From Gnetum montanum (taxonomy: Eukaryota; Streptophyta; Gnetopsida; Gnetales; Gnetaceae), in the NCBI GenBank assembly GCA_015680685.1, contig MNCI01006679.1, positions 4,034-66,033 of the forward strand: a DNA stretch of 62,000 bases, read 5' to 3'. The stretch's first letter is position 1; each line of letters begins with the position of its first letter. The notes beneath the pieces were generated by a model. The model was given only the letters and a program-made list of their open reading frames with translations, ran no database searches and was not told where the DNA came from. Of the stretch, positions 33,440 to 44,960 are shown one piece after another. Both the position numbers and the translations under genes were made by a program.

Positions 33440-35440
33440 TGGAATTATTTCATTAGTGTTGTGGTGTTGAACTTTCCTATGTTGTTAATAGTGACATATG
33501 GTGGAGGAAAGTATAAGAATATTGAGATATGATGAAGGATGAGAGGCATGAGGTGGTGATCCCATAGAAGATGTTGCAGGTTGATGATATTTGGGAGATT
33601 TGTAGTTGTGATTTGAAGTAGAGGAAGTAGAACTAGTTGGGAAAATAGGTTGTTAAACATAATATCCATATGGGTCTAGCTAGCAGTAAGGGTAGTGCTA
33701 GTTTGATGATGGCCTCCCCCACGACTTTGGGTTTTTCCACTATGGTTGATAGTAGTTTTGAGGCTGAGAAGAAATCCCACTAGGATAGTATGGTTCGTTG
33801 TAGGACTATCGATAATTACCTTGTGAATAAGGTAATTCCCTAGGGATTTGGATTTGTACGAACTTGGGTTTCAAAGCAAAAGCCCAATACTCATGTAGAT
33901 GTAACTTGACTGAGTAATAGCCCTTTGGATGATCACATAGGCAAATGTCACATCCATCATCCTCTTCTATGGTTGAGTTTGTAGTTTCATCACCTAAAAC
34001 CATTTTTCCTTTGCTGATAAGTGTTTCTACCTATTTCTTAGTCATTTTTCCTCTTCTTGTTTTGATCACTTGATTTCTTTTGAGTTACTCTCTCTATGAT
34101 TTTTACGTAGGTTGACTTTGTTGTTCATCAATTCCCACATCTTATCTAGCCTTGCTTCAAGCTTATTGATAGACTATTATATTAGCAAGGTTTGTTGTGA
34201 AATCATCTCATCGAGAGCTATCTCATTTTCTTCATCATAGATATGAACCCTTTTCTTTTAAAGAGTTGGGTCCTAGTTATATTCCTTTACATTCGCTTGT
34301 TTACATAACTCTTCTTCTTCTTTTACCACCCACTTGATTAGCCTTTGTATATGATGGGCTTTCAATTTGTATAACTAATCTTAGGCACAACTCCCAAGGG
34401 TCTCCCTTGTTTGAATATGAAACCCATCTATGATGTAGAAAAGTTACTCTTTTTGAGAGAAATCATGGCTTGGACATCTATGTAGTAGAGAATAGTATCT
34501 ATCCAAGGCCACATCCAAGGATTCATGATTTTTGGCTTCCACCCTTGATTTATTTTCTCAGGTTAGACACTCTCACATAGGTTTGGTATTTTTTATTGAA
34601 GAGCTACAACATTATGGACCATCAATGAATGGAATCTACTTCCAATGATCTATACCAACTTTTAGCTTTGTCTATTAGTATCCTAGGAAAGAGATTATGC
34701 TTTTTCCACTTGCATTCAATGTTTTTCAAGGTGCAAGCATCATGGAAGGCTTGTCCATGATGTTGTGGATCAGAATTATAGCCTCCCCTAAATTTAGAAA
34801 TGTTGTCCATATCAAGCCATTTGATGCATATATCCTTTTGATGCCTTTGGGATATTTGAATTGCCTCTCTAATTTGTGTTAGGCCCCTAGTAGCCAACAA
34901 GGGTTCATCTATACCAAACACATCATGATGATAATCTATATTTATATTTGTCTAATTGTGATGATCTTGTCTATGCTCATTTTGATGTCTTTGATTTTTC
35001 CCTTGGGTTCAATTTCTATCTTTATCTTGACCCCATAATAAAGCTCTATCTCTATACTTATGTTCATCTTTGTTAGAACTAAATGTTGAAGAGGAAGAGG
35101 AAGATGAGAAACTAGGAGAATCACCATGGCTTCTATATCTCCCTCCTAGGTTTGGAGGAGGTCCTTGATGTATCTCTTCTAGGTTTGGAGGATGTCCTTG
35201 ATGTATCTCTTCTAGGTTTGGAGGAGGTCCTAGGCCTTGAGGTCCTCCTTGTTCTAGGACTTTCTCCATCTCCTCTAGAATTATTTATACCAATTGAATG
35301 TAGTCCTTGCATGTAGTAAGGATGGAAATGAGCATATGAAACTCATACCTAAGGTGAAGAAGACATGGTTTTAACATGTGTTACTTTCAAATATTAATAT
35401 TTTCTAAAAGATAAATTGTTAACACTTTTATAGTGATTGT
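33440..35440 (-). pseudogene. Element D gag remnant
   Basis: Reading downwards: a Pro-rich N-terminal part with a triplicated motif PPNLEEIHQG (35160-35235), a Ser-rich run (about 35090-35130), then an open core frame 34921-34622. That frame has DEPLLATRGLTQIREAIQIS, LDMDNISKFRGGYN, QAFHDACTLKNIECKWKKH, LFPRILIDKAKSWY and LEVDSIH. The knuckle frame 34003-33806 has GCDICLCDHPKGYY (last Cys lost) and HLHEYWAFALKPKF, and a Gln/Tyr/Pro-rich tail continues to about 33440. This is the best preserved gag of the family. Confidence 0.82.
35160..35235 (-). repeat. Short tandem repeat in element D gag
   Basis: Three copies of a 30-bp unit encoding (H/G)PPNLEEIHQG-like decapeptides (plus strand GGTCCTTGATGTATCTCTTC / TAGGTTTGGA units at about 35149-35228). 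Confidence 0.75.
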
Positions 35441-35474
35441 CTACGAAACAACTAATTTAGATAACTAGCACTAT

Positions 35475-35492
35475 CCTTGACAATGGTGCCAA
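35475..35492 (-). other. Element D primer binding site
   Basis: The minus strand reads TTGGCACCATTGTCAAGG directly inside the 5' LTR, matching the family PBS. Confidence 0.78.
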
Positions 35493-36371
35493 TGATGAGT
35501 GCTGAGTACCCCCTATGCCCAACCATACGAATCATAAGAATTCATGCATGAACTAGTTGAAATTAGTGGATGGGACTAGTTGTGCATTTAGATCGTTAAG
35601 CATTGATTGTAGTTCACTGTCTTCCCACTTGGACTAGTGGTAGCTTTGTTACGTATGATTTAGTCCAAAGTGAGGCATATGATTCTTGATGTTGTTTTGG
35701 CTTTGTGCTACTCCTAATGATAATAGAGAAATTAATTATTTAATCTAATTAACAATAAAAAGTAAAGTTTGAACTACCCTATAGGCAATGAGTGTTCGTT
35801 CCCAGCTTACCGTACACATCCTAAACCCATGTATCCACTACTGGGATTACCAAGTGCTACGCTATTGGGTGAACCAAGTAATAACACTACTAGGATTACT
35901 AAGCATATATGTGTTTATGCTCAAAATTGGTCGCTTTCATTTTACCAATTGATTAATGTGCATGGAAGTGTAAATATTAACTAAGTACATGAACTTAAAA
36001 TTGCATGGAAAGTAAATTTAATCTATGTTAAAGTGCTTCAATGAATAAGAATCAATATCAATCGTACTGCCATGCATGAAATATGTCTAGGTACATTTCC
36101 ACTCAAATAAGACATTGTACAACTGACTTAGATCCATGCTATGGGCACTAATTGACTATTTTCTAAGACTAAAGAATAAAACTACAAGGGTTTGACTACT
36201 CTATTGACAAAATAATGTAAAATACATGATGGAAGCACGTATTTTTATAGGTAGTGGTGGACACTGTGTCAACGCATATGTGTTGATGCATCATCCCATG
36301 CATCGACAAGTATGCTTCAACACATATGTGATGTAGCATCTATGATATCTTAGCCAACTAATGTTTCATCA
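35493..36371 (-). repeat. Element D 5' LTR
   Basis: 879 bp, TGATGAGTGCTG to TTTCATCA on the plus strand. It aligns with 29520-30403, including GTGGATGGGACTAGTTGTGC, but keeps a segment around 35800-35880 (TACCGTACACATCCTAAACC) that the 3' copy has lost. Confidence 0.9.
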
Positions 36372-36376
36372 CAAGG
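36372..36376. repeat. Right target-site duplication of element D (CAAGG)
   Basis: Differs by one base from 29515-29519. Confidence 0.65.
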
Positions 36377-37270
36377 GGTAATCTATTGATTATGAATATG
36401 CAACTTAATGTGGCCACTTTTATTAATTAACGGTTGGCCACCAAAGTTGCATAACTTAGACTTATTAGACCCTATCATTCTTAGGCCAAAGCTCACTAGA
36501 GATGAAGCTTTTCAAAAGCTTTAGCAGAGATGCCAAGATGCCAAAAATGAAAAAATAGATGGTAATTTTTGATATGTCACTAGTGAAGAAATTTGTAAAA
36601 ATACTCTGGTGCTAATCTAAGATAATCATTACCTATAGAATGTTGAGCAACAGAAGGACTAGATGCTAGAATACATTTGCCAGCAACAAGAACAACTTGC
36701 CAAGATAAACCTTGATTTGAGGAGGTTGGCTACAGAAAATAGGAATGTCTTGATGGACCAGGTTTTTGCCTTTCATCAAAAGATCATAATTGAGGTTATT
36801 TCCTAGAAGAAAGAGGCTTTGAAGTATAAATGAGTTAAGAATCATTATAGGAACTAGGCTGAGATAGTTGAATAAATTAATAAGAAAGAGATCAAATTAG
36901 CAAAGGCAAAGGTAAACGAAGCTTTCCAGAAACTTCAACAAAGAGGTGATGTATGACAATCCATCTTTAATGGTTTTAACTCATGCAACCAAGTAGAGAT
37001 CTACTTAAAGAATTTGTAGATCAAGGAGATGATGGAGTACATAGATCTTACCAATCTCCAATATGCAAACTTGGCAATGTTGATAGTAGGGAGGCTTTGA
37101 TGAGAGTTAGAGAAGAAGATAGCTAGCTCTTAGCTCCTATATGAGGTAGAGTTTAACTTTAGAAAAAAACTAAATAAAAGTTTAAAGTGGCTGATGAGCC
37201 AACCAAAATTCTGGGGCTAGATTACTTTCATTGTAGGAATCTCACTTCCTCTATGTCTAACACATGATTT
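36377..37270 (+). pseudogene. Reading frame E, part 3 (coiled-coil C-terminal region)
   Basis: From about 36460 one frame runs for roughly 260 codons with about a dozen stops. Segments: RPKLTRDEAFQKL, MLEYICQQQEQLAKINLDLR, RLATENRNVLMDQVFAFHQK, KLAKAKVNEAFQKLQQRGDV, MEYIDLTNLQYANLAMLIVG, FNFRKKLNKSLKWL. The heptad-like, Glu/Lys/Gln/Leu-rich pattern indicates coiled coil. Together with parts 1 and 2 it suggests one long protein (more than 700 residues) of an older element. I do not recognise the family; a LARD accessory protein is one possibility. Confidence 0.5.
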
Positions 37271-37709
37271 GTATCCATGAAAGAACTATTGAAAGTCAAA
37301 GATATCATCAAGAAAATAAATAATTCAAATATAATCAAATCCCATGCTTATGACTATCACTCATATGCTAAATTATAAATTTTCATCCTAATTTCTAACT
37401 TAAGTTCAAGAATGTAAATTTAATGATTAAATCAACTTTGAAGCCATGAAGTACAAATCATAATTTGTAAGAATCATAAGGGAAACATCACCCATTCTAT
37501 GATTCTGCCTTACTATTTCATAGTGTAGTAGCTTTAATAGCCCACCGATGGATTCGAATGGTCTGTAGTTTCCACAAGGCTTAACTAATCCTCTTTCAAC
37601 AATTCTATGAAGAATTAAGTAAATGATTTCAAATTGATGTGGTTTCTGCTAGGTATTGAACCTCTCCCCCTTTGAGTAAGGTGGCCCCCCCTTTTTTATA
37701 TGTTGGAAG
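37271..37709. other. No feature recognised
   Basis: AT-rich, with a C8-like run before TTTTTTATATG at about 37690. No coding motif. Confidence 0.45.
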
Positions 37710-38155
37710 GGATTACATCTTAATTTTGAAGAAATTATCTAAATCCATTTATATTGCAAAAATAGATATGGATCGATACTTATTAATTTTAATTTTGATT
37801 ACTTTGTCTCTTGATTATTGATCTTCATAACACCCACAACCTAAATCGATATCTTCTTTTTATATAGAGTTCTGGATTTCCTTTGGTTTCAATGTTATTG
37901 ATACCTCTTGCAATCATTCCATAAATCAATATGACTTGGATAAATGAAATCAATTATGATGATGTCAATTGACATCTTCATCCTTAAAATATTTCGAAGT
38001 TCTCTATGTGAATTGGAATGTTGTTGAGTCTTATCACTTCCATGATATCTTGCTATACATAGAATTCAAAACGATCATCAATGTATATTACGTATATTTG
38101 AAGAATTTGATGTACTTCAATATGGTTAGACAACAAAAAATGTTAAAAAAATTTT
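37710..38155. repeat. Dispersed repeat block, copy 1
   Basis: About 445 bp with TTACATCTTAATTTTGAA, AGTTCTGGATTTCCTTTGGT, TTCCATGATATCTTGCTATA and TATGGTTAGACAAC. It matches 56817-57260 in order and spacing. The type of repeat is unknown; flanks differ at the two sites. The open frame 37969-38202 inside is not conserved in the second copy. Confidence 0.75.
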
Positions 38156-38709
38156 TACTCAAAACTAAAGAAAATTGGCAGTTCATCATAACCCCCCACT
38201 AGTGTTTGGTTAGTGCCTAACAAACAAAGGTGGAAGATATTATTTAGCCTTAAATAAGAAATAGATATATATATATTTGTTAACTTTAAAATTTATTTAT
38301 AACATTAATACCTCATTTTATGGCTCATGAAATCCTCTAAATAATTTAACCACTACCAAGCCTAACATGATAATGATACTATGAAATCACAATTTATCAT
38401 TGAATTTCATCTCTAACAGTGCTTCAACTGAAACTAAACATTTCATTCATTACTAAGGTAGTAGTTCCAATGGAAGAAATAGTAAAGATTCATGAGTGTA
38501 ATTACAGAAATTTTGTATTTTTTAAGCTGTAAAATCTTCGTTCTTCATCCAAAAGGGTTATATACACAATATAAACAAAAATTAAAACATGTTCAAGTTC
38601 AAATTATTATTAAAAAAATGGTTTCTTTGGTTCTAAAAATAAGCAAATAACACATAAGGATCAAACCTCAAATCCTCCTTCCACTTTTATTTATTTCTTA
38701 AAATGTGAG
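38156..38709. other. No feature recognised
   Basis: AT-rich sequence, with a short (TA)n run near 38270. No repeat partner or coding motif. Confidence 0.45.
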
Positions 38710-39296
38710 GCTTTAACCCCCTCATCATCATCTAGATTTAGGGATGCAAATTTCACTTAATGTTAGTGACCCTTTTGTCTAGTGCTATAAGGGTCGAATT
38801 AACCTTCTGCAAAATAGTTAATATTTCTCACTGGGTGAACCTCATCTCTTGCAGATGTATCCTCATTTCTTCCTTGAGTTCCCACGTCTCATTGATCTAG
38901 GATGCCAACATGGAGACTAGGTTAGATTCCTTGAAGAAAGGATCCTCATAAAAGTATCCTTCTTCAAGATAGTGAGGTTAACCTTTGTGCTAGTTTGGGG
39001 CTTTGATAGATCAAGATTCTAATAGATGGTTGAAATCTTAAAAGAAAAACATAATTTAAGTGCAACATCATTATAATGATACATAATGTACCTAATTTTT
39101 AGGTATGCAAAGTTGGCATCCTCATCGAATTTTAAGGCCTTCATAACCTATAGAGATGGGCTAAGCACATAAGTGGTGTGTGTCAATGACAAGATGTTAG
39201 TGATGATAATTCTTGCCATCACATAGTTTTCTAGACAAAGATTCATGAGATGAACTTCTTGCATCAAAATCCTATTAGAAGCATGTTGTTGGTAGA
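38710..39296 (-). pseudogene. Unrecognised reading frame L, C-terminal part
   Basis: The minus frame from the F insertion site downwards reads SSSHESLSRKLCDGKNYHH, IDTHHLCA, ISIGYEGLKI and NLVSMLAS. It then gives a coiled-coil-like INETWELKEEMRIHLQEMRF and ILTILQKVNSTLIALDKRVT near 38910-38760. It continues the frame of 49972-50412 on the other side of element F. Few stops for this window. No family recognised; it may be a TE accessory protein comparable in style to frame E. Confidence 0.45.
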
Positions 39297-41034
39297 TGTT
39301 GGTGACCATTTGGGATGTGACTACCAATGAGTGCCTTGAATAGGATCTAGGTGCTTGCTAGTCTTTGGCAACACCAAGGATTAGATACCTCCAAATAGAC
39401 TTGATAGTTAAACATGAGTATGTGTTTATTGTTGTGAATGTTGAAATAGTTGGGTTGCATATAAAACTGTAATCGACTATCATGAAAGAGATTCGGCCAA
39501 CTTTGTAAAATACTATGAGTTGTTGGAGATTCCCATTTTGTTGAATCAGTTAGTCTATATGGTCCTTATAATACCTACTTGTAATGAATAAAATTTTGCA
39601 AAAACCATTTGAGGACAACTCTGAAAATATTCTAATTTTCACCAGAGAGAGAAAGTTCCACAANCTTTAAGAAATTGCTTGTTTGAGCCTAGAAAATTTA
39701 AACAATTCATAGATATTAAATTAGGGATAACTTTATATGAAGTGTTTCCTTGTATTAATTTACCTTGCTTAAATATTTGAAATTTTTACACAAACCTACT
39801 TTCTTTTCTTTCTCTTTCCATTAAATCTTGCTATATTTCTAGTTTTCTTGTGGAACTTTCTCTCTCTAGTGAGAATTAGAATATTGTTAGAGTTGTCCTC
39901 AAATGGTTTTTGCAAAATTTTATTCATTACNGCTCTTCTATGATGAATCTTAATAAGAGTCTACTATTACATAACAAAGAACTATAAAAGTGATCTAAAA
40001 ATCCCAAATTTAAATGCCAAGCATGATATTATCTAAACCACTAACTAAGTAGTTAAAACAAAATAGGAAAAAATTAACTCACAAGACTAAAACAAAGTAG
40101 TTGAAGTGATGTCTTTAGCAAGCCATCTTACAAGCAATCTTCAAATCTCTTCTTCCCAAAAAGCTTCCTTCTTTTTTTTTTTAAATTTTTTAGAAATTTG
40201 GTGTAGGGAATAAACTCGAGGAAAATAACTTCCCCAAAGTATAGAAGTTTAATTAATGGTACAAAAATTAAACTCCCAAAATTTTGTGAGAAATAGGTTG
40301 AACTTTCATAAGTTTTTGATGTTTCTGGATTTTAATTAATTGTATAACTTCTATGGGCCATTTATTTCATTGGATTAATTCTTGAGTACATAGAATCATT
40401 TTATCATTGTTTGTAAAGATATGATTGCTAGCCATATTCACAATAAATTGTTTTCAAAAATCTCATATGCTTAATAATGTTTCACAAATGTTAGTGATAA
40501 TGGCCTCCATCTTTAATTTGGCCTTTGCCTCTTCTTTTTCTGGTTTTTAAAAATGGTTATATGTGTAGTCCATCCCATATATCTCACTATATATATTAGG
40601 CCTATTTTACTTCACTTCTACTATACTTAATTCTAACAACTATTATTCAAAATTGCACAATGCAAAGAATATAACAACTATTATTGATAGCCCTTTGCTG
40701 TTCATTGTTTTAACAAGAATGATTATAATTCACCTTTGAGAAAGTGAGTGATTTTTAATGTTCTAAGAAAACTGCTTTGTACTATGCTTTGAAAATTTCA
40801 GTACACTGATTTGATTCTATCTCATCAATTATCCAAAGAGATCTATCTTAGATATATTTTTATGGGACTTTGCAAATAACTCAATCTTTCTATCATTTTT
40901 AATCAATGATTGTCCATTCAATCAATTTAATGTAATGAACTCTTTTAAATGATATTGGTGTTAATAAAAATTTTCAAGCACTACTCCTTTTAAATTGTAA
41001 ATCACTACTCCATGGAACGGATAAAATGGCTAAA
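39297..41034 (-). repeat. Element F 3' LTR (contains inverted, N-flanked segment)
   Basis: Aligns with 48017-49966 at both ends: 39297-39590 with 48017-48310, and 39932-41034 with about 48888-49966. Between two single Ns (39664, 39931) the sequence is the reverse complement of the corresponding 5' LTR part, and about 290 bp of the 5' LTR (about 48590-48880) is missing. Confidence 0.9.
39587..39930. repeat. Inverted repeat around single-N joins
   Basis: 39587-39663 is nearly the exact reverse complement of 39851-39930 (GTAATGAATAAAATTTTGCA versus its inverse). The block 39665-39930 as a whole matches the 5' LTR (48300-48575) in the opposite orientation. Confidence 0.85.
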
Positions 41035-41050
41035 ATTTCTTTCCCCTTAT
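41035..41050 (-). other. Element F polypurine tract
   Basis: The minus strand reads ATAAGGGGAAAGAAAT directly before the 3' LTR. Confidence 0.82.
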
Positions 41051-42410
41051 CTTAAATTCCTTAATGAATTAGGATATTTAGGATTATTTGCTAATACATC
41101 AACTTAAACACCACTATATCATGAATTTTATTAAAATTTTTTACAAAGACACAAATATATTTTTTTTGAAGAAAAATTTCATCAAACTTAAGGTTTGATG
41201 AAATAAAAACCTCATTCCTAATAAAAACTTAAAGAACTGTACATTAAGATTTTATACATACTATTCAATGGATGGGAAGTGGATAGTTAAAATAAATTTC
41301 TTGGGAATCCTCTTATCTTGAATCCTTTCATATAATATTTCAATTATAACTAATGCATTATCTTCATCCTTGCTTTCTTCAACTGTCCTTATTTCCTTTG
41401 CATCCATCACCTTTGCATCTACCTCTTTTGTTGATTCTTGTGGCCTATCCCAATTGGATACAAATGCCTCTCCTCAAGAATAATCTTGCTTGGAATTTTC
41501 TTGATTTTCTACTTGACTATCACATTTATGAAATCTACCCCAAACGTTAACTTCTATAGAAAGTTCACTAGTAAGAAATATGAATTAGAAAGCCAAAGTA
41601 GGAATGGACTTTTTCTTGATGCTATGGGCTTTTGCTTTACAATAAGCTCTTACAACATGTTTCGGGCAACATCCCATTACATATGGGATAAATGGTCTTC
41701 CCATTGCTCTCTCACCAAGAACCATCCTTTCTCAAACCTACAATCTTTGCTATCTTTCTTTATTCACACTTTGAATTGGAAAATGATGTAATGTTAAGCA
41801 ATCCATATCTCTTCTTATGGTAGTAAATAAATTTAAAATTCCCACCAAATCTTGCTAACCAACCTTGCCACATTTTTCCATATTAATTGCTTTCTAACCA
41901 TTATACGTATGCCAATTTTAATTTTACCATTCATTTGTTGGAATTACTTCCCACTAAATAATTAATGAACCACCACTTCCACTTTACTCATCTCAAGTAA
42001 TGATTACTTAAGATAATATAAATTTAGTAATTCAACTAATATATTTAATTAAATATCTTTAAACTCATACTTAACATGAACATATGTTAGTTTTTACTTT
42101 ATTTTATTTTAAAATACTAAATAGACTTAACCATATGGATAGAACATATATGTCATGGTTAAACATGACATTAATATAATACATGTTACTACCAAGTGCA
42201 TATACAATAATTCCTATATACAAAATTTTATTATTTATTATATATATATTTAGCAACATTATAATTGCATACTTATATATATTATTGTACTATGTACATA
42301 TATTAATTTGTATAGAGATATTCAAGTCAACTATCCAAAATAATGTTTTATATGTAAAACATTATATGGAAACTGCAATTTCATGCCATCTAATGTTGAT
42401 GATTTATAAG
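41051..42410 (-). other. Element F 3' non-coding region
   Basis: No integrase or RT motif beyond 42410. Very AT-rich with TATATAT stretches near 42240-42310. The plus frames 41353-41550, 41438-41791 and 42183-42419 are antisense to the element and have no recognisable domain. Long untranslated 3' regions are common in Tat elements. Confidence 0.6.
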
Positions 42411-43400
42411 TATCCTTAGGCAATTGTTTCATAATCTAAAATGGACTAGCCCATGTTGATGTGAACTTATTCAATTTCTTCATTATCCATAGCAAGACAA
42501 GGTCTCCTATTCAAAAAGTTCCTTTGAAAGCCTTTTTATCAAACCATCTTTTGACTTGAGACATGATTTTTAACAAATTATCCTTTTCTCTATATATCTC
42601 AGCTTCTCTCTTGATGTGCAAGGTCATAAAACTTCTATCTTTATTGGTTTTCTCACTATACTTTTGTATAAAATCTAAAGTTAAACTTATAATCTTGTTT
42701 GTAATTCTCATGGGCAAACCATAGACTAAATTATAAGGTGATGTTCCTATAGCCTTCTTAAACCTAATATGATCTATCCATAATGTAGATTGTAGATAAT
42801 TAATTCGATTTCCTAAATTTCCATCCATTGATTTCTTAATGTAGGAAATAAGCTTTTTATTTGTAGATTCAGCTAAGCTATTTCCTTGAGGATAATAATT
42901 CAAAGAAGAAAATATGAAAATGGATTTTTCTGATGCCCATGTTATGAATTCTTTAGATTGAAAAGCAAATCCATTAACAGATACTAATACTTTGGGTAGA
43001 CCAAAATGACTTAAGATTTGATCTTCCAAAAACTTGATTAAATCTGATGCTGAACTTCTTCTTAGAGCTTTTACTTCAGATCATTTAGTGAAGTAATTAG
43101 TAGTTGTGAGAATAAACTTATGCCCAGATTTCAAGGGAGTAATTGTACCAATGAAATCCAAACCCCATTGCTGAAATAGTCTATCCACAATTACTAGTTT
43201 TAAGAAAGCTCTAGCCTTTGTTATTTTTGATTCATGGGTTTGACATTTATAACATCTTTGAAGTTCAAAGCAATATCTTGATACATGCTAGGCTAATAAT
43301 ATCTGTATTGAAGTATATGTTGCATAGTTGATTTAGGGGATTCATAAAATAAATTAGAATGATCGTGGAATTGTTCTAAGATGGGACCAATTTGATTATT
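42410..43400 (-). pseudogene. Element F integrase remnant
   Basis: The zinc-binding part is seen as EQFHDHSNLF, SPKSTMQHILQYRYY, PSMYQDIAL (43390-43230). The catalytic core is partly frameshifted, with a GLDFIG-equivalent near 43160 and YFTK. The open frame 43029-42511 reads ILSHFGLPKVLVSVNGFAF, YYPQGNSLAESTNKKLISYI, RINYLQSTLWIDHIRFKKAI and TSPYNLVYGLPM. The second catalytic Asp (normally SDNG) is Val, while the catalytic Glu in LAESTNK remains. The C-terminal GDLVLLWIMKKLNKF follows at about 42500-42450. It would insert cDNA into chromosomes if intact; it is not. Confidence 0.88.
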
Positions 43401-43599
43401 ATGAACAAAATCCAATAAAATGCCTCTAAAATATTTTCTATATTATATATCATCTCTAACCATAAATTTACGTGCTTTCTTGAAGAAAGCTCTTTTTTGA
43501 CTTGCAGTTAAATTATTTGGGACTTTCCTTGTATTAAAGAACTTTAAAATTTTGTCATACTAATTTTCTTCATGAGTATCAAGTGCACATACTTCATTT

Positions 43600-44015
43600 T
43601 CTCTAGTCATTAACTTGGCTAATCCCATTCCTTTAATAGTTTTGCATATTTCCAATGAAAACTTGAAACNCCATTTCCTTAATTATTTTGCATATTTCCA
43701 ATGAAAATCTAAAACCTTGGAGCTTTATAAGCCACTTTTCTCTTTTTAATCGAATTTCATTTTGTGCTAAGAATTGTTTGACTGCAAGTTTGATTAGCTT
43801 AATATGAATTAATGAAATTTCCAGATAACATTTAAAATGTTGAAGTGCTTTAATGACTATGAATGCTTGTATTTCCAAGTCTAAATAACTTAGTTCAGAA
43901 CCTTTCAATTAATACCCAAAAAATCCAATTGGTTCATCTTGACCTTCATTTTTGGTTAAGACGGCATCAACGGAATCATTGGAAGCAAAAGCACATAACC
44001 AAAAATATTTTTTTT
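43600..44015 (-). pseudogene. Element F RNase H remnant (RT-linked)
   Basis: Reads DASNDSVDAVLTKNEG (first catalytic Asp kept), DEPIGFFGY, then GSELSYLDLEIQAFIVIKAL and HFKCYLEISLIHIKLI, KWLIKLQGFRFSLEI and GLAKLMTRENEV. This is the Ty3-type RNase H directly after RT. A single N at 43670 sits between two copies of the FRFSLEICKII-coding stretch, an assembly overlap. Confidence 0.85.
43670..43670. other. Single N with duplicated flanks (assembly join)
   Basis: TTTTGCATATTTCCAATGAAA occurs on both sides of the N (43640-43660 and 43687-43707, with slightly different neighbours), as if an overlap of about 40 bp was not merged. Confidence 0.85.
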
Positions 44016-44149
44016 AATTTAGGTTTTATCAAATATGGAGCCTCTTGAATGGCCCTTTTAATTTCTGCTAAAGATTTCTTTGATGCTGGTGTTTTCTCTA
44101 CTTGGACATCTTTCTTTAGCATACGTATCAAAGGTTTTGTAATTTCAGT

Positions 44150-44960
44150 GAATCCAGGGATAAATTTCTTAATGAAATTTATCTTTCTAAAGAAAGAACT
44201 AAGAGATTTTTTACTTGTAGGATGCTCGATATTCTGTATTGCTTGGAATCAAGAATTATCTATAGCAATTCCTTCTTAATAGATCACATGGCCTAGAAAA
44301 CTCCTAGATTTAACTCCAAAGATACACTTCTTAGAGTGTAATCAAATACCATACTCATGAAATTTGTCAAAAACTTGTTGAATATGACCAATGTGATCTT
44401 GCTTTCTTTTTGAAAATATGGTAATATCATCGAAATAAACCATAACAAATTTTCCAATAAACCTTTAAAGGCTAAATCCATTGCTCTTTGAAAAGTAGCT
44501 CTAGAATTTGACAATCCAAATGGCATTCTTTGATAAGCAAAAGTTCCCCATTTGGTGATAAATTGCTATTTTATATCTATCATTTTTAGCTACCATGATT
44601 TGATTATAGATTGAAAAACCATCTAAGAAAGAATATACTTGATAACTTGATACTTTGATCAACATCTCATCAACTCTAGGAAGTGGATACTTATCCTTCT
44701 CTAAAGCCTCATTCAAGTTCCTAAAGTCTACACAAAGCCTGATGTTACCAGTTTTCTTTCTTACTGGAACAAGGTTAGCAAGCCATGTTGAATATTAGAT
44801 TGGATATATGATTTAGGCTTGTAATAACTTCTTGATCTCGACTTCCATAGCTAGTTTAAATGATGGATTGAATTTCCTTTGTTTTTATTTAATGATTTTA
44901 CAACCTTCTATTAAAGGAATTTTATGTGTTATCACATTTGGTCTAAAAGCTTTAAGATCA
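44150..44960 (-). pseudogene. Element F reverse transcriptase remnant
   Basis: In order: LKAFRPNVITHKIPLIEGCK, FNPSFKLAMEVEIKKLLQA, IIYPI, STWLANLVPVRKKTGNIRLC, VDFRNLNEALEKDKYPLPRV, YSFLDGFSIYNQIMVAKND. The MPFGLSNSRATFQRAMDLAF block and the catalytic VYFDDITIFSK (YFDD at 44427-44438) follow, then FHEYGI, KCIFGVKSRSFLGHVI. LANLVPVRKKxGxIRLCVDF and FxRAMDLAF are typical of Tat. Both catalytic Asp residues are intact, but frameshifts near 44520-44560 and stops inactivate it. Confidence 0.92.

Larger units (their letters stand above)
29520..36371 (-). mobile_element. Element D: family-1 non-autonomous LTR element
   Basis: Minus-strand order: 5' LTR (36371-35493), PBS, gag (35440-33440), an unassigned segment, the conserved 3' spacer (32290-31740), PPT, 3' LTR (30403-29520). 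Near-identical TSDs (CAAAG / CAAGG) flank it. The 5.1-kb interior has no protease, RT or integrase motif that I can find. Like B it appears to be a gag-plus-spacer element, but with a fuller gag. It is inserted into reading frame E. Confidence 0.88.

Noticed and set aside
41353-41791. Overlapping plus frames as host genes
   Set aside because: They are antisense to the 3' non-coding region of element F, overlap each other, and show no domain.
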